Source: Anaerotruncus sp. MC2020
GTDB lineage: Bacteria; Bacillota; Clostridia; Oscillospirales; Ruminococcaceae
DNA: 64,000 nt
Direction: 5' to 3'
Assembly: GCA_000701945.1 (NCBI GenBank)
Contig: KL370840.1
Coordinates: 742,796-806,795 of the forward strand
The position numbers were made by a program, and so were the translations under genes. Shown piece by piece: positions 26,226 to 34,691 of the stretch (position 1 is its first letter; each line of letters opens with the position of its first letter). Under the pieces are notes generated by a model. It was not told where the DNA came from. It made no database searches and saw nothing but the letters and a program-made list of their open reading frames with translations.

Positions 26226-27137
26226 ATGAAATATATCAAAAAGCTGTTCGGCGGGATAGAGATGACATGGAAGCGTGTGCTGATACTCTCGGTCGTCACA
26301 GGCGTGATATCGGGCGCGCTTCTGTGTGTCCCATTCCTTGAGGACACCTCCCTCACCGACAACGGCGCGAGCTATGAGTGGTGGATATTCTTCGCAATAT
26401 TCATCATCACCAACTGCAAGAAGCCGCTCGAAGCCGCGTGCAAGACATTCATATTCTTCCTCATCAGCCAGCCGCTCATATACCTTGTACAGGTACCGTT
26501 CTGCTGGCTGCACTGGGGAATATTCGCCTACTACCCGCCGTGGTTCATACAGACGCTGCTGACCTTCCCGGGAGCATTCCTCGGGTGGTTCGTCACCAAG
26601 AAAAAGTGGTACAGTCTGCTGATACTCTCGCCGATGCTGGCTCTGCTCGCAGTGACGGGCATGAGCTACCTCCACGGAGTGCTGTATCAGCCGCCGTGGC
26701 ACCTGCTGACGGTGATATTCTGCATTGCCGTGATGTACATGCTTGTGCTCGGCATATTCGAGAACAAGAAGCTCATCATTGCGGGCTGCGTGATAAATAC
26801 GGCTCTGCTTGCGGCATTCTTTTTCACTGACGTTTACGGTCAGCCGTACGCTACTTCCAATATCGCTCCGAGATACGACCCTGACGCAGGGCTTGACCCC
26901 AATGTGAGCTATACCGCTGAATCCTCGAACGAGGACATAGTCAGACTGCACTACGAGGAAAAAGACTATCCTCGCGGCTGGCAGGCGGAGTTCTACAAGC
27001 GCGGCACGGCTCAGGTGACCTTCACGGGCGACGACGGCAGCAAGCTCGTCTACGATGCGACCTTCGGCGACGACCACTACATAAACTTCGAGCTCATCGA
27101 AAAGACGACGGTGTCCGCAGAAGAGGCAAATGAATAA
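26226..27137 (+). CDS. Integral membrane protein of the GntR/ABC operon
   Basis: A 303-aa protein with about six hydrophobic helices in the first 210 residues (including VLILSVVTGVISGALLCVPF, WWIFFAIFII and LLTVIFCIAVMYMLVLGIF). A roughly 85-residue hydrophilic C-terminal domain contains SYTAESSNEDIVRLHYEEKDYPRGWQAEFY-type sequence. It lies 10 bases after the permease stop. No strong ribosome site is visible, so translation may be coupled to the permease. The start could also be 26172 or 26262; I prefer MKYIKK at 26226. The function is unknown and may be an accessory of the transporter. Confidence 0.75.
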   Translation: MKYIKKLFGGIEMTWKRVLILSVVTGVISGALLCVPFLEDTSLTDNGASYEWWIFFAIFIITNCKKPLEAACKTFIFFLISQPLIYLVQVPFCWLHWGIFAYYPPWFIQTLLTFPGAFLGWFVTKKKWYSLLILSPMLALLAVTGMSYLHGVLYQPPWHLLTVIFCIAVMYMLVLGIFENKKLIIAGCVINTALLAAFFFTDVYGQPYATSNIAPRYDPDAGLDPNVSYTAESSNEDIVRLHYEEKDYPRGWQAEFYKRGTAQVTFTGDDGSKLVYDATFGDDHYINFELIEKTTVSAEEANE

Positions 27138-27144
27138 TCGCACT

Positions 27145-27174
27145 ATCCCCGATGTGAAAGCGTCGGGGATTTTT
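27145..27174 (+). terminator. Terminator of the GntR/ABC operon
   Basis: An ATCCCCGA / TCGGGGAT stem with a 10-base loop, followed by TTTT, 8 bases after the last stop codon. Confidence 0.8.
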
Positions 27175-27214
27175 GCGCGGTGACATTGTACGCCACGCGG
27201 AGACATCTTCCGCA

Positions 27215-27370
27215 TTAAATACGCTATGCCGCGAAACCGAAAGTTTCGCTCAAGCCTTTTCAAAGGCTTGCGGGTCGAGGGCAGAGCCCCGCGGGGTTCG
27301 GGGCAGAGCTCCGACGGGTTCCAAGGGCAGAGCCCTTGGTCGCCGTCTATGGCGGCGAAATACTATATCA
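27215..27370. repeat. Cluster of short hairpin repeats
   Basis: This intergenic stretch is a string of small palindromes: GCGAAACCGAAAGTTTCGC, AAGCCTTTTCAAAGGCTT and CCAAGGGCAGAGCCCTTGG. It contains three copies of GGGCAGAGCYCC-like sequence. No coding potential is seen. A further GCGGGCGCAC...GCGCCCCTAC palindrome follows at about 27440-27466. The 490 bases between the ABC operon and the pectinase otherwise hold only the terminator at the left and the pectinase promoter at the right. Confidence 0.6.
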
Positions 27371-27518
27371 AATAAAAGCTGACCTTCGCAAACAATCCAG
27401 TGAATTGTTTGCGAACACGATATCTACCATTTCTGTTCACGCGGGCGCACGGAATGCGCCCCTACACGGTTCAGCGGCGGCTGTATATAAAAAATCAGTC
27501 TGAGAGCACAAAAAGTCA

Positions 27519-27547
27519 TTTACAAATCGTACACATTATGATATAAT
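27519..27547 (+). promoter_or_regulatory. Pectinase gene promoter
   Basis: TTTACA and TATAAT are separated by 17 bases. The spacer contains the 12-mer CAAATCGTACAC (27523-27534), which is also found upstream of the GH43/CE1 gene at 53724-53735. Confidence 0.8.
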
Positions 27548-27626
27548 ACAATAAATAGTATGCTCAAAAATAAGATAAATTGTTTGATTTATCCAATCGG
27601 GCATATGGAAAAGGAGTATTATTATT

Positions 27627-30600
27627 ATGAACAGCAGAGCAAAAAAGCAGACTCTGACTGTTGTGGCAGTTTTTGCCGCAGTGTGTATGCTGCTCGGACA
27701 GCTCCTCGCCTTCCCGACGAGGACTGCCAACGCCGCGGGCACTGACCTGTATGTAGGCTATTCAGGCAAGGCAAACAACTTCTCAACTGTTCAGGACGCC
27801 GTAAACAAGGCGGCAAGTCTCAATCCCTCAAACGAGAGCAGCCGCGTCACTATCCACATTGCTCCGGGCACATACCGCCAGCAGGTAGTGGTACAGACAC
27901 CCTACATCACATTCGTGAACGACGAGCCCCAGAAGGGCGACGCTGTCCTCACATGGTACTACGGCATAGGCTACAAGTACTACAGCGCCAACTCCAAGGG
28001 CTACTATGACGCCTCACTTGCGGCTTCGAGGTCTGGCAAGAACGTTGCCAACTACCGCTGGGGCGCTACAGTGCAGCTCTGGCCTAAGGCTACGAACTTC
28101 AAGGCGCAGAACATCGTCTTCGAGAACTCCTTCAACCGCTACATCACCAATGAAGAGCTCGCGGACGGCGTGGAGTGCACCAACGAGACGCTCAAGGTTC
28201 AGCGCAATCAGGGCGTTGACGTCAAGTCCAAGGCTTATACCGAGCGTGCGGCTGCTCTGTCGGCTGACACCTCCTACTGCGAGTTCCTCAACTGCCAGTT
28301 CCTGTCGAGTCAGGATACGCTCTATACGGGCGGAGCTCCGCAGTATTACAAGAACTGCCTCATCGAGGGTCAGACAGACTACATCTTCGGCGGAAGCAAC
28401 GCCGTATTCGACAGCTGTGAGCTCCGCTGGAAGGGCTACAGCTCGGGAACTACGGGCGGCTACATAACCGCTGCAAGAAGCGGCAATATCAACGGCTACA
28501 CAGGCTACCTCTTCAAGGACTGCAAGGTAACGGGCAGCTCTCAGCTCGCCGTAACTCCAGGCTACCTCGGCAGACCGTGGGGTCAGGACGCAAAGGTGCT
28601 CTTCGTGAACACGACCCTCCAGAACAGCAACATGATACGCGCGGAGGGCTGGTACTCCATGAGCGGCGTTCAGCCCGAGAGCGTTGACGGCTTCAAGGAG
28701 AACGGCACGAAGCTCACAAACGGTCAGCGCGTCAACCTCTCGCAGAGAAAGGGTCACACCGTCTCCGACAGCGACGCCGCAAACATTAACATCACAAGCT
28801 ATATGAACAACTGGACGCCCTCCTACATCAACGGCTCGTCCTCCTCTCAGCAGCCCGATAATCCGAGCAATCCCGATGTTACGGACGCTATCAAGCTCTG
28901 CGGCGGCTGGTTCGAGGAGGCATTCGTCGAGTGGGACAGCTCCAAGCTCGGAAATAATGTCAAGGTCAGCTATGCGCTGTCGGGCACGAGCTCATATACT
29001 GCCGTTGACTCCCAGCTCATACGCGGAAACCGCGTTGATATCCCCGCTCTGAAGGGCAATACCAAGTACGACGTAAAGGTCGAGGGCTCAAACGGAGCGG
29101 CTGTATGTACAGTCACGACTATGGCATTCGACCGCAGCGGCTACGCTCATCAGAATTATCAGGGCGTTGGAGCCTATAACAACGACGGTACACTCAAATC
29201 GGGCGCGACTGTCATCTACGTCACCAACTCCAACAAGGACAGTATCTCCTACGGCGGAAAGACTGGTCTTTATGATATCTTTTACAGCGCAAAGCCCTCA
29301 AACGTAGTATTCCGATTCATAGGTACTATCGGCGTTCCGTCGGGAGCAAAGGCTAACGACGGCAAGCAGAATGACGGTTCGAGCATGCTCTATCTCCAGA
29401 ATGCAGAGAACGTTACTATCGAGGGTATCGGATATGATGCGAACCTCGATAAGTGGGGATTCGAGATGAAGCGCAGCAAGAGCTGTGAGGTTCGTAATCT
29501 GTGGCTCGGCAAATACCCCGATGACGGTATATCAATGACAGGTTCGTCCGATAACAAGTCCTCACATATGTGGGTGCACAACAACACAATCGAATCGGGC
29601 TATAACGCCTACGCAGGCAACGGCACTGTTGACGCGGATAAGGCTGACGGCGACGGCTCGACCGATATCAAGTGGACAGAATATGTTACGATTTCATATA
29701 ACGTTTACAAGGACTGCCATAAGACCTCGCTTGTCGGCGGCGGTACAACTCATATGCAGGACTGGATAACCTACCACCACAACTGGTTCAACAATACAGA
29801 ATCACGTAATCCGCGTGCAAGAAACGCACATATCCACAGCTTCAACAACTACTTCACGACAAACAAGCAGTACGGCATCGGAGCTTCGTATAACTCGAAG
29901 GTGTTCTCCGAGGCTAACTACTACGAGAAGACCAACCTCCCGCTCGATGCCGTAAATATGGGCAGCGACGCTTACTCGGGAACTATCAAGTCCTACAACG
30001 ACAAGTTCGACAGCTGCTCAATGGGCAGCGGACTCGCGTACAAGATAGTCTACAGCCGCAACGACGCTCCGCAGATAAACAACCTCAAGTCGGGCGGAGA
30101 AGGCTACGACAACTTCGACCTCAATATGTACAGCTACACTCCGCAGACTGCCGACCAGGCAAAGGCTACCGTAAAGGAGCTCGCAGGTCGTATGCAGCAG
30201 AAGGCGTACAATGCTGGCAGTGTATCTCATGGTCAGCAGGGACAGGGGCCCGACCAGCCCGAGGAGGGCATCAAGAGCGAGCTCATCAGCAAGCTCGAGC
30301 CCAAGGACGCTTCCTACGGCTTCCTCTGGAACATCAAGGAAAACGTGAATGTGGGCGATAAGGCTTTCGCAGACCGCGAGCACACTATCGCTTCGCTTCC
30401 GCTCGATATGGCGGGCAGCGAGCAGATACTCACAGCGTGCGACTCCAAGAAGACCGACTCCGACCTCGCTGCTATAACTGCGGCTAAGGATATCATCGTG
30501 TACGTTGCGCTCGACCAGCGCGTAGAGAATCCGCCCTCGTGGCTCGGAAGCTTCGAGCGTGTAAATACAGTAGTTGAGGTAAACGACAGCGAGTCTGTAA

Positions 30601-31088
30601 AGGCTTTCACGCTCTATGCAACAGACCTGAAAGCAGGCAATACGCTTACTCTCGGCACTAACGGCATGAGCGGCGCGTGCATGAACTACCTTGCATTCGT
30701 CAGGGAGAAGCCCGCCGAGACTACAACTACAACGACTGAGACCACTACCACAACTACCGAGACAACGACAACTACAACCGAGGAGACAACTACAACCACC
30801 GAGGCTACTACTACTGAAGCACCCACAGAGACTACCACTACCACGACTGCCACAGCCGCGGACAAGACGCTCTACGGCGACGCTAACCTCGATGAGAAGG
30901 TGTCTATCGCGGACGCTGTTGCTATCCTCCAGCACCTCGGCAACAAGGACAGATACGGTCTCAAGCCGCAGGGTCTCATCAATGCCGACGTATGCGGCGG
31001 CGGAGACGGAGTCACGGGCAACGACGCCTTCACTATCCAGAAGATAGACGCGGGTATAATCTCCGCGGACGACCTGCCGATAGCATAA
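27627..31088 (+). CDS. Dockerin-bearing pectin methylesterase / pectate lyase
   Basis: A secreted 1153-aa two-enzyme protein. Order: signal peptide (about 1-36, ending ANA), CE8 pectin methylesterase (about 38-395; SSQDTLY and QTDYIFGG hold the catalytic aspartates, LGRPWG the arginine), a fibronectin III-like linker (about 415-510), PL1 pectate lyase (about 512-850; NPRAR motif and YHHNWF), an unassigned beta-rich module (about 875-1028), a Thr/Glu linker (about 1030-1077) and a type I dockerin (TLYGDANLDEKVSIADAVAIL, then the second repeat GDGVTGNDAFTIQKID). It de-esterifies homogalacturonan and then cleaves it. The dockerin should attach it to a cellulosomal scaffoldin. Confidence 0.95.
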   Translation: MNSRAKKQTLTVVAVFAAVCMLLGQLLAFPTRTANAAGTDLYVGYSGKANNFSTVQDAVNKAASLNPSNESSRVTIHIAPGTYRQQVVVQTPYITFVNDEPQKGDAVLTWYYGIGYKYYSANSKGYYDASLAASRSGKNVANYRWGATVQLWPKATNFKAQNIVFENSFNRYITNEELADGVECTNETLKVQRNQGVDVKSKAYTERAAALSADTSYCEFLNCQFLSSQDTLYTGGAPQYYKNCLIEGQTDYIFGGSNAVFDSCELRWKGYSSGTTGGYITAARSGNINGYTGYLFKDCKVTGSSQLAVTPGYLGRPWGQDAKVLFVNTTLQNSNMIRAEGWYSMSGVQPESVDGFKENGTKLTNGQRVNLSQRKGHTVSDSDAANINITSYMNNWTPSYINGSSSSQQPDNPSNPDVTDAIKLCGGWFEEAFVEWDSSKLGNNVKVSYALSGTSSYTAVDSQLIRGNRVDIPALKGNTKYDVKVEGSNGAAVCTVTTMAFDRSGYAHQNYQGVGAYNNDGTLKSGATVIYVTNSNKDSISYGGKTGLYDIFYSAKPSNVVFRFIGTIGVPSGAKANDGKQNDGSSMLYLQNAENVTIEGIGYDANLDKWGFEMKRSKSCEVRNLWLGKYPDDGISMTGSSDNKSSHMWVHNNTIESGYNAYAGNGTVDADKADGDGSTDIKWTEYVTISYNVYKDCHKTSLVGGGTTHMQDWITYHHNWFNNTESRNPRARNAHIHSFNNYFTTNKQYGIGASYNSKVFSEANYYEKTNLPLDAVNMGSDAYSGTIKSYNDKFDSCSMGSGLAYKIVYSRNDAPQINNLKSGGEGYDNFDLNMYSYTPQTADQAKATVKELAGRMQQKAYNAGSVSHGQQGQGPDQPEEGIKSELISKLEPKDASYGFLWNIKENVNVGDKAFADREHTIASLPLDMAGSEQILTACDSKKTDSDLAAITAAKDIIVYVALDQRVENPPSWLGSFERVNTVVEVNDSESVKAFTLYATDLKAGNTLTLGTNGMSGACMNYLAFVREKPAETTTTTTETTTTTTETTTTTTEETTTTTEATTTEAPTETTTTTTATAADKTLYGDANLDEKVSIADAVAILQHLGNKDRYGLKPQGLINADVCGGGDGVTGNDAFTIQKIDAGIISADDLPIA

Positions 31089-31090
31089 GT

Positions 31091-31190
31091 CCCTCTATAA
31101 GGGGTGCAAAAAAGGCGTTTTTGCAACGGAAAACCGTTGATTATTGAAAAAATATTTTTCAGCTTTGTATGCCTGCACAAAATCATCAGC
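31091..31190. repeat. Intergenic repeat shared with 57849, copy 1
   Basis: About 95 bases starting CCTCTATAAGGGGTGCAAAAAAGG and including GGAAAACCGTTGATTATTG match 57850-57945 with few differences. Both copies start just after the stop codon or terminator of a dockerin-enzyme gene. Non-coding. Confidence 0.8.
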
Positions 31191-31212
31191 CATGATTTGT
31201 AGGAATATACCA

Positions 31213-31249
31213 AATTCGGGGAGCAGCTTTTCTGCTCCCCGAATTTTTT
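31213..31249 (+). terminator. Pectinase terminator
   Basis: A 14-bp perfect stem AATTCGGGGAGCAG with loop CTTTT, followed by T6. Confidence 0.92.
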
Positions 31250-31329
31250 GTCATACTCCCCCGCTCTACCGCATATTATTGCCTATGCAAGCATGAAAAA
31301 AATATTTTTTGAAAATCCGAAAAAAATGC

Positions 31330-31358
31330 TTGACAAAAGTTCGGCGGTGTGGTATAAT
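31330..31358 (+). promoter_or_regulatory. tRNA operon promoter
   Basis: TTGACA and TATAAT with a 17-base spacer, 31 bases before the first tRNA. Confidence 0.92.
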
Positions 31359-31388
31359 ATACAAGTCGTCAGGCGACACATAACGGTC

Positions 31389-31464
31389 GGGGGTTTAGCT
31401 CAGCTGGGAGAGCATCTGCCTTACAAGCAGAGGGTCATAGGTTCGAGCCCTATAGTCCCCACCA
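31389..31464 (+). tRNA. tRNA-Val (TAC)
   Basis: A full cloverleaf of 76 bases: GGGGGTT acceptor pairing with AGTCCCC, D arm GCTC/GAGC, anticodon loop CTTACAA with anticodon TAC at 31422-31424, T arm with GGTTCGAGCCC, and encoded CCA. Confidence 0.97.
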
Positions 31465-31466
31465 TT

Positions 31467-31543
31467 GGCCCGGTAGTTCAGTTGGTTAGAACGCTAGCCT
31501 GTCACGCTAGAGGTCGTGAGTTCGAGCCTCATCCGGGTCGCCA
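31467..31543 (+). tRNA. tRNA-Asp (GTC)
   Basis: A 77-base cloverleaf with GGCCCGG acceptor, anticodon loop CTGTCAC (anticodon GTC), T loop TTCGAGC, discriminator G and encoded CCA. It lies two bases after tRNA-Val. Confidence 0.97.
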
Positions 31544-31544
31544 T

Positions 31545-31620
31545 GCGGATTTAGCTCATCTGGTAGAGCGCCACCTTGCCAAGGTGGAGGTAGCGAGTTC
31601 GAGCCTCGTAATCCGCTCCA
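31545..31620 (+). tRNA. tRNA-Gly (GCC)
   Basis: A 76-base cloverleaf with GCGGATT acceptor, anticodon stem CCACC/GGTGG, loop TTGCCAA (anticodon GCC), discriminator T and encoded CCA. Confidence 0.97.
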
Positions 31621-31623
31621 GTC

Positions 31624-31698
31624 GGCGCTATAGCCAAGTGGTAAGGCAAGGGTCTGCAACACCCTGATTCCCCAGTTCAAATCTGGGTGGCGCCTCCA
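31624..31698 (+). tRNA. tRNA-Cys (GCA)
   Basis: A 75-base cloverleaf with GGCGCTA acceptor, anticodon stem AGGGT/ACCCT, loop CTGCAAC (anticodon GCA), T loop TTCAAAT, discriminator T and encoded CCA. Confidence 0.96.
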
Positions 31699-31720
31699 GC
31701 GCCAAGCGGGCGCGCGCAAG

Positions 31721-31756
31721 TTCGCGGTTCAGTTTTACTGAGCCGCGAATTTTTTT
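31721..31756 (+). terminator. tRNA operon terminator
   Basis: A 12-bp stem TTCGCGGTTCAG / CTGAGCCGCGAA (one G-T pair) with loop TTTTA, followed by T7. Confidence 0.92.
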
Positions 31757-31844
31757 CCGCGTTCCATACTCGTATCTATTTTTCTCCAGCTTTTCAGCGC
31801 ATCTGTGCTAAATCAAAAGCGTTTCGCTCTGCGAAGCGTTTTTT
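31723..31844. repeat. Direct duplication downstream of tRNAs, copy 1
   Basis: About 122 bases carrying the tRNA terminator and a second hairpin (AAAAGCGTTTCGC...GCGAAGCGTTTT). It is repeated with about four differences at 31932-32053. The 88 bases between the copies show no gene. Confidence 0.9.
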
Positions 31845-31931
31845 GTTTATAAAGTGATAGTAGGACTCGCGCAGATATACTTCCGCTTGATAAAAAGTAT
31901 CATCGCGAAATTGGCAGCGCGGACACCGCGC

Positions 31932-32053
31932 CGCGGTTCAGTTTTACTGAGCCGCGAATTTTTTTCGCGTTCCATACTCGTATCTATATTTCTCCAGCTT
32001 TTCAGCGCATCTGCGCTAAATCAAAAGCGTTTCGCTCTGCGAAGCGCTTTTTT
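31932..32053. repeat. Direct duplication downstream of tRNAs, copy 2
   Basis: Second copy of the 31723-31844 unit, with both hairpins and T-runs kept. It lies about 55 bases upstream of the greA promoter, so it may act as a back-up terminator. Confidence 0.9.
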
Positions 32054-32109
32054 TATTGCTGAACCGAGCTGCACGCTCAACGCGCCGCTTTTTATTATCC
32101 CTTTATATA

Positions 32110-32138
32110 TTGACAAATCCCGCATTCTATAGTATAAT
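32110..32138 (+). promoter_or_regulatory. greA promoter
   Basis: TTGACA and TATAAT with a 17-base spacer, about 45 bases before the greA start. Confidence 0.92.
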
Positions 32139-32183
32139 ATATAGGTATATTTTAACCTTAATAACTATAAGGAGTTGTTCATT

Positions 32184-32651
32184 ATGGGTAAGCAGATGTC
32201 AAGATCAAGCTATGAGAAGCTCGTTCTCGAGCTCGATGACCTCAAGATCAATAAACGTAAGGAAGTCGCTGAGCGCCTTAAGGTCGCACGTTCATACGGA
32301 GACCTCTCCGAGAACGCCGAGTACGATGAGGCTAAAAACGAACAGGCTATCCTCGAAGCTAAGATAGCTGAGCTCCAGCACACTATCGACAATGCCGAGG
32401 TAATCGAGGAGTCTAACATCTCCGTTGATGAGATAGGCATGGGCTCCGTCATCAAAATAAAGAAGGTCGGCTCAAAGAAAATAGAGACCTTCACTATCGT
32501 AGGTACGAACCACGTCGATGTAAGAAATCACATGATATCCGACGAGTCGCCTATCGGCAAGGCTGCAATGAAGAAAAAGGTCGGCGATACCTTCATCGTT
32601 GAGGCTCCCGTCGGCGAGCTCCGCTTCGAGGTAGTTGAGATATCAAAGTAA
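32184..32651 (+). CDS. greA: Transcription elongation factor GreA
   Basis: Rescues backtracked RNA polymerase by stimulating cleavage of the 3' RNA end. The 155-aa protein has an N-terminal coiled coil with the acidic tip GDLSENAEYDEAKNEQ at about residues 40-55, and a C-terminal FKBP-like domain ending GELRFEVVEI. AAGGAG lies 9 bases before the ATG at 32184; an ATG at 32175 is too close to that box. It is followed after 107 bases by lysS with no terminator, so the pair is probably cotranscribed, as in many Firmicutes. Confidence 0.96.
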   Translation: MGKQMSRSSYEKLVLELDDLKINKRKEVAERLKVARSYGDLSENAEYDEAKNEQAILEAKIAELQHTIDNAEVIEESNISVDEIGMGSVIKIKKVGSKKIETFTIVGTNHVDVRNHMISDESPIGKAAMKKKVGDTFIVEAPVGELRFEVVEISK

Positions 32652-32689
32652 GCTGTCAGAGCTGATTGCAGGGTGCGGTGTCTTTTCGT

Positions 32690-32727
32690 GTAAGGCACTG
32701 GCGGATGTGTGCATCCGCCCCCCTACA
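32690..32727. repeat. GGCGGATG intergenic hairpin in the lysS leader
   Basis: GGCGGATGTGTGCATCCGCC forms a hairpin and is followed by CCCCTAC. It resembles the GTAGGGGC-type elements at 22421 and 57977. Being in the lysS leader, it could attenuate transcription, but a T-run is lacking. Confidence 0.5.
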
Positions 32728-32758
32728 AAAAAACACGTTTTTTGAAAGGACTTTTTTA

Positions 32759-34381
32759 ATGAACGAGAATCAGGAAAATCAGATAGAGAATGCTGCTCCC
32801 GTCGAGGAGGAGCAGGACATTAACATTTTAAAGAAGGACAGACTCGATAAGCTCGCCGCTCTCCGCGAGGGAGGCTGCGACCCATTCACCGTAACAAAGT
32901 ACGACGTTACGGGTCACGCTGCCGAGTATAAGGCTCAGTACGAGGCTAAGGAGGCTGAGCTCATCGCCGAGGCTGACGGCGACGAGGAAAAGCTCAACGC
33001 TTCGCTTGAGGCGCTTCACGAGAATACAGTCCGCATCGCAGGTCGTATCATGAGCTGGCGCGACATGGGCAAGGCCAACTTCATCGACGTCCGTGACGCT
33101 TCCGACCGCATACAGGTGTATATCCGCTCCAACGACATCGGCGCAGACCTGTTCAAGGAGTTCAAGAAGAAGTGGGATATCGGCGATATCATCGGCGTTG
33201 AGGGCTTTGTCTTCCGCACGAGAAAGGGCGAGATCTCTATCCACGCCAAGAAGATAGAGCTCCTCTCGAAGTCGCTGCTCCCGCTGCCCGAGAAGTGGCA
33301 CGGTCTCAAGGACACCGATACACGTTACCGTCAGCGCTACCTCGACCTCATCATCAATCCCGAGGTCAAGGACACCTTCGTTAAGCGCTCAAAGATAATC
33401 GCTTCTATCCGCCGCTACCTCGATAATCAGGGCTTCATGGAGGTCGAGACCCCCATGCTCGTATCGAATGCGGGCGGTGCTGCTGCCCGTCCCTTCGAGA
33501 CGCACTACAATGCGCTCGACGAGGAGGTCAAGCTCCGCATAAGCCTCGAGCTCTACCTCAAGCGCCTCATCGTAGGCGGTCTCGAGAGAGTTTACGAGAT
33601 CGGCAGAGTTTTCCGCAATGAGGGCGTCGATACCCGTCACAACCCCGAGTTCACCCTCATGGAGCTCTATCAGGCTTACACCGACTACTACGGCATGATG
33701 GACCTCACCGAGAATATGTTCAGACACGTAGCTCAGGAGGTCTGCGGCACTACCTGCGTCCCCTACGGCGAGTACATGATTGACCTCGGCAAGCCCTTCG
33801 AGCGCCTCACTATGATCGACGCTGTCAAGAAGTATTCGGGCGTTGACTTCAACGAGATAACTACCCTCGAACAGGCTCGCAAAATTGCCGACGAAAAGGG
33901 CGTTGAGTACGAGGAACGCCACAAGCGCGGCGATATCCTCAACCTCTTCTTCGAGGCTTTCGTCGAGGAGCACCTCATTCAGCCCACATTCATCATGGAC
34001 CACCCCATTGAGATATCTCCGCTCACAAAGAAGAAGCCCGACGCTCCCGACTACGTTGAGCGCTTCGAGCTCTTCATCACAGGTCGTGAGATGTGCAACG
34101 CGTACTCCGAGCTCAATGACCCCATTGACCAGCGCGAGCGCTTCAAGGCACAGGAAGAGGCTCTCTCTCAGGGCGATGAGGAGGCTAACCGCACAGACGA
34201 GGACTTCCTCCGTGCGCTCGAGATAGGTATGCCTCCGACGGGCGGTATCGGATACGGTATCGACCGACTCGTTATGCTCCTCACAAACAGCGCTTCTATC
34301 CGTGATGTGCTCCTGTTCCCGACGATGAAGTCCCTGCCCGCAAACGGCGGACGTCAGGCTAAGGACGACGAGGAAGAATAA
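32759..34381 (+). CDS. lysS: Lysine--tRNA ligase (class II)
   Basis: Charges tRNA-Lys. The 540-aa class II synthetase has an N-terminal OB anticodon-binding domain (RIAGRIMSWRDMGKANFIDVRD, about residues 90-110), motif 1 around GFMEVETPML, motif 2 (RVYEIGRVFRNEGVDTRHNPEFTLME) and motif 3 (GIGYGIDRLVMLL). It starts at 32759 (MNENQEN) after GAAAGGAC; an upstream in-frame extension covers the hairpin leader and is not likely to be translated. An extra N-terminal acidic stretch of about 35 residues precedes the OB fold. Confidence 0.96.
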   Translation: MNENQENQIENAAPVEEEQDINILKKDRLDKLAALREGGCDPFTVTKYDVTGHAAEYKAQYEAKEAELIAEADGDEEKLNASLEALHENTVRIAGRIMSWRDMGKANFIDVRDASDRIQVYIRSNDIGADLFKEFKKKWDIGDIIGVEGFVFRTRKGEISIHAKKIELLSKSLLPLPEKWHGLKDTDTRYRQRYLDLIINPEVKDTFVKRSKIIASIRRYLDNQGFMEVETPMLVSNAGGAAARPFETHYNALDEEVKLRISLELYLKRLIVGGLERVYEIGRVFRNEGVDTRHNPEFTLMELYQAYTDYYGMMDLTENMFRHVAQEVCGTTCVPYGEYMIDLGKPFERLTMIDAVKKYSGVDFNEITTLEQARKIADEKGVEYEERHKRGDILNLFFEAFVEEHLIQPTFIMDHPIEISPLTKKKPDAPDYVERFELFITGREMCNAYSELNDPIDQRERFKAQEEALSQGDEEANRTDEDFLRALEIGMPPTGGIGYGIDRLVMLLTNSASIRDVLLFPTMKSLPANGGRQAKDDEEE

Positions 34382-34383
34382 TT

Positions 34384-34641
34384 TTGAAAAATAAACCGCC
34401 GCTTATAAATAGAGTGATTTGTCTGGGCTTGTTTTTAGGCTCCTTCCTTTTGGGGTACGTAATTATCTCCTTTTCCCAGACAATATCTGCTGCAATAGCG
34501 GGTCTGATACTGTTCGCAGTCGGGGTCATAGCGAGTCTGATACTTGAATTCTCATTCGTGCGGTGTCCGCACTGTAACAGTCATCTTATGGGCAGAGAGG
34601 CTAAGGCGACCTGCTGCCCCTACTGCGGTAAAAAAATGTAA
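34384..34641 (+). CDS. Small membrane protein with zinc ribbon
   Basis: An 85-aa protein with two hydrophobic helices (ICLGLFLGSFLLGYVIISF and ISAAIAGLILFAVGVIASLIL) and a C-terminal zinc ribbon made of two CxxC pairs (CPHC and CPYC). The start is TTG, preceded by GAGGAAG inside the lysS end with a 9-base gap. It starts 2 bases after the lysS stop, so it is likely cotranscribed. I do not recognise a family. It may simply sense or scaffold something at the membrane. Confidence 0.75.
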   Translation: MKNKPPLINRVICLGLFLGSFLLGYVIISFSQTISAAIAGLILFAVGVIASLILEFSFVRCPHCNSHLMGREAKATCCPYCGKKM

Positions 34642-34647
34642 TGATTC

Positions 34648-34675
34648 AAGGGCGGACATTCTGTCCGCCCTTTTA
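34648..34675 (+). terminator. Terminator after the lysS unit
   Basis: An 11-bp perfect stem AAGGGCGGACA with loop TTC, followed by TTTT. The next gene starts only about 17 bases later, so read-through may feed it. Confidence 0.75.
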
Positions 34676-34691
34676 CGTCTACGGAGGTACT

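Noticed and set aside
30718..30858. Repetitive ACN-rich DNA that might be read as a repeat array
   Set aside because: It is in frame and encodes the Thr/Glu linker of the pectinase; there are no spacers, so it is not CRISPR.
31248..31667. Open frame running through the tRNA genes
   Set aside because: It overlaps four complete tRNA genes with conserved cloverleafs.
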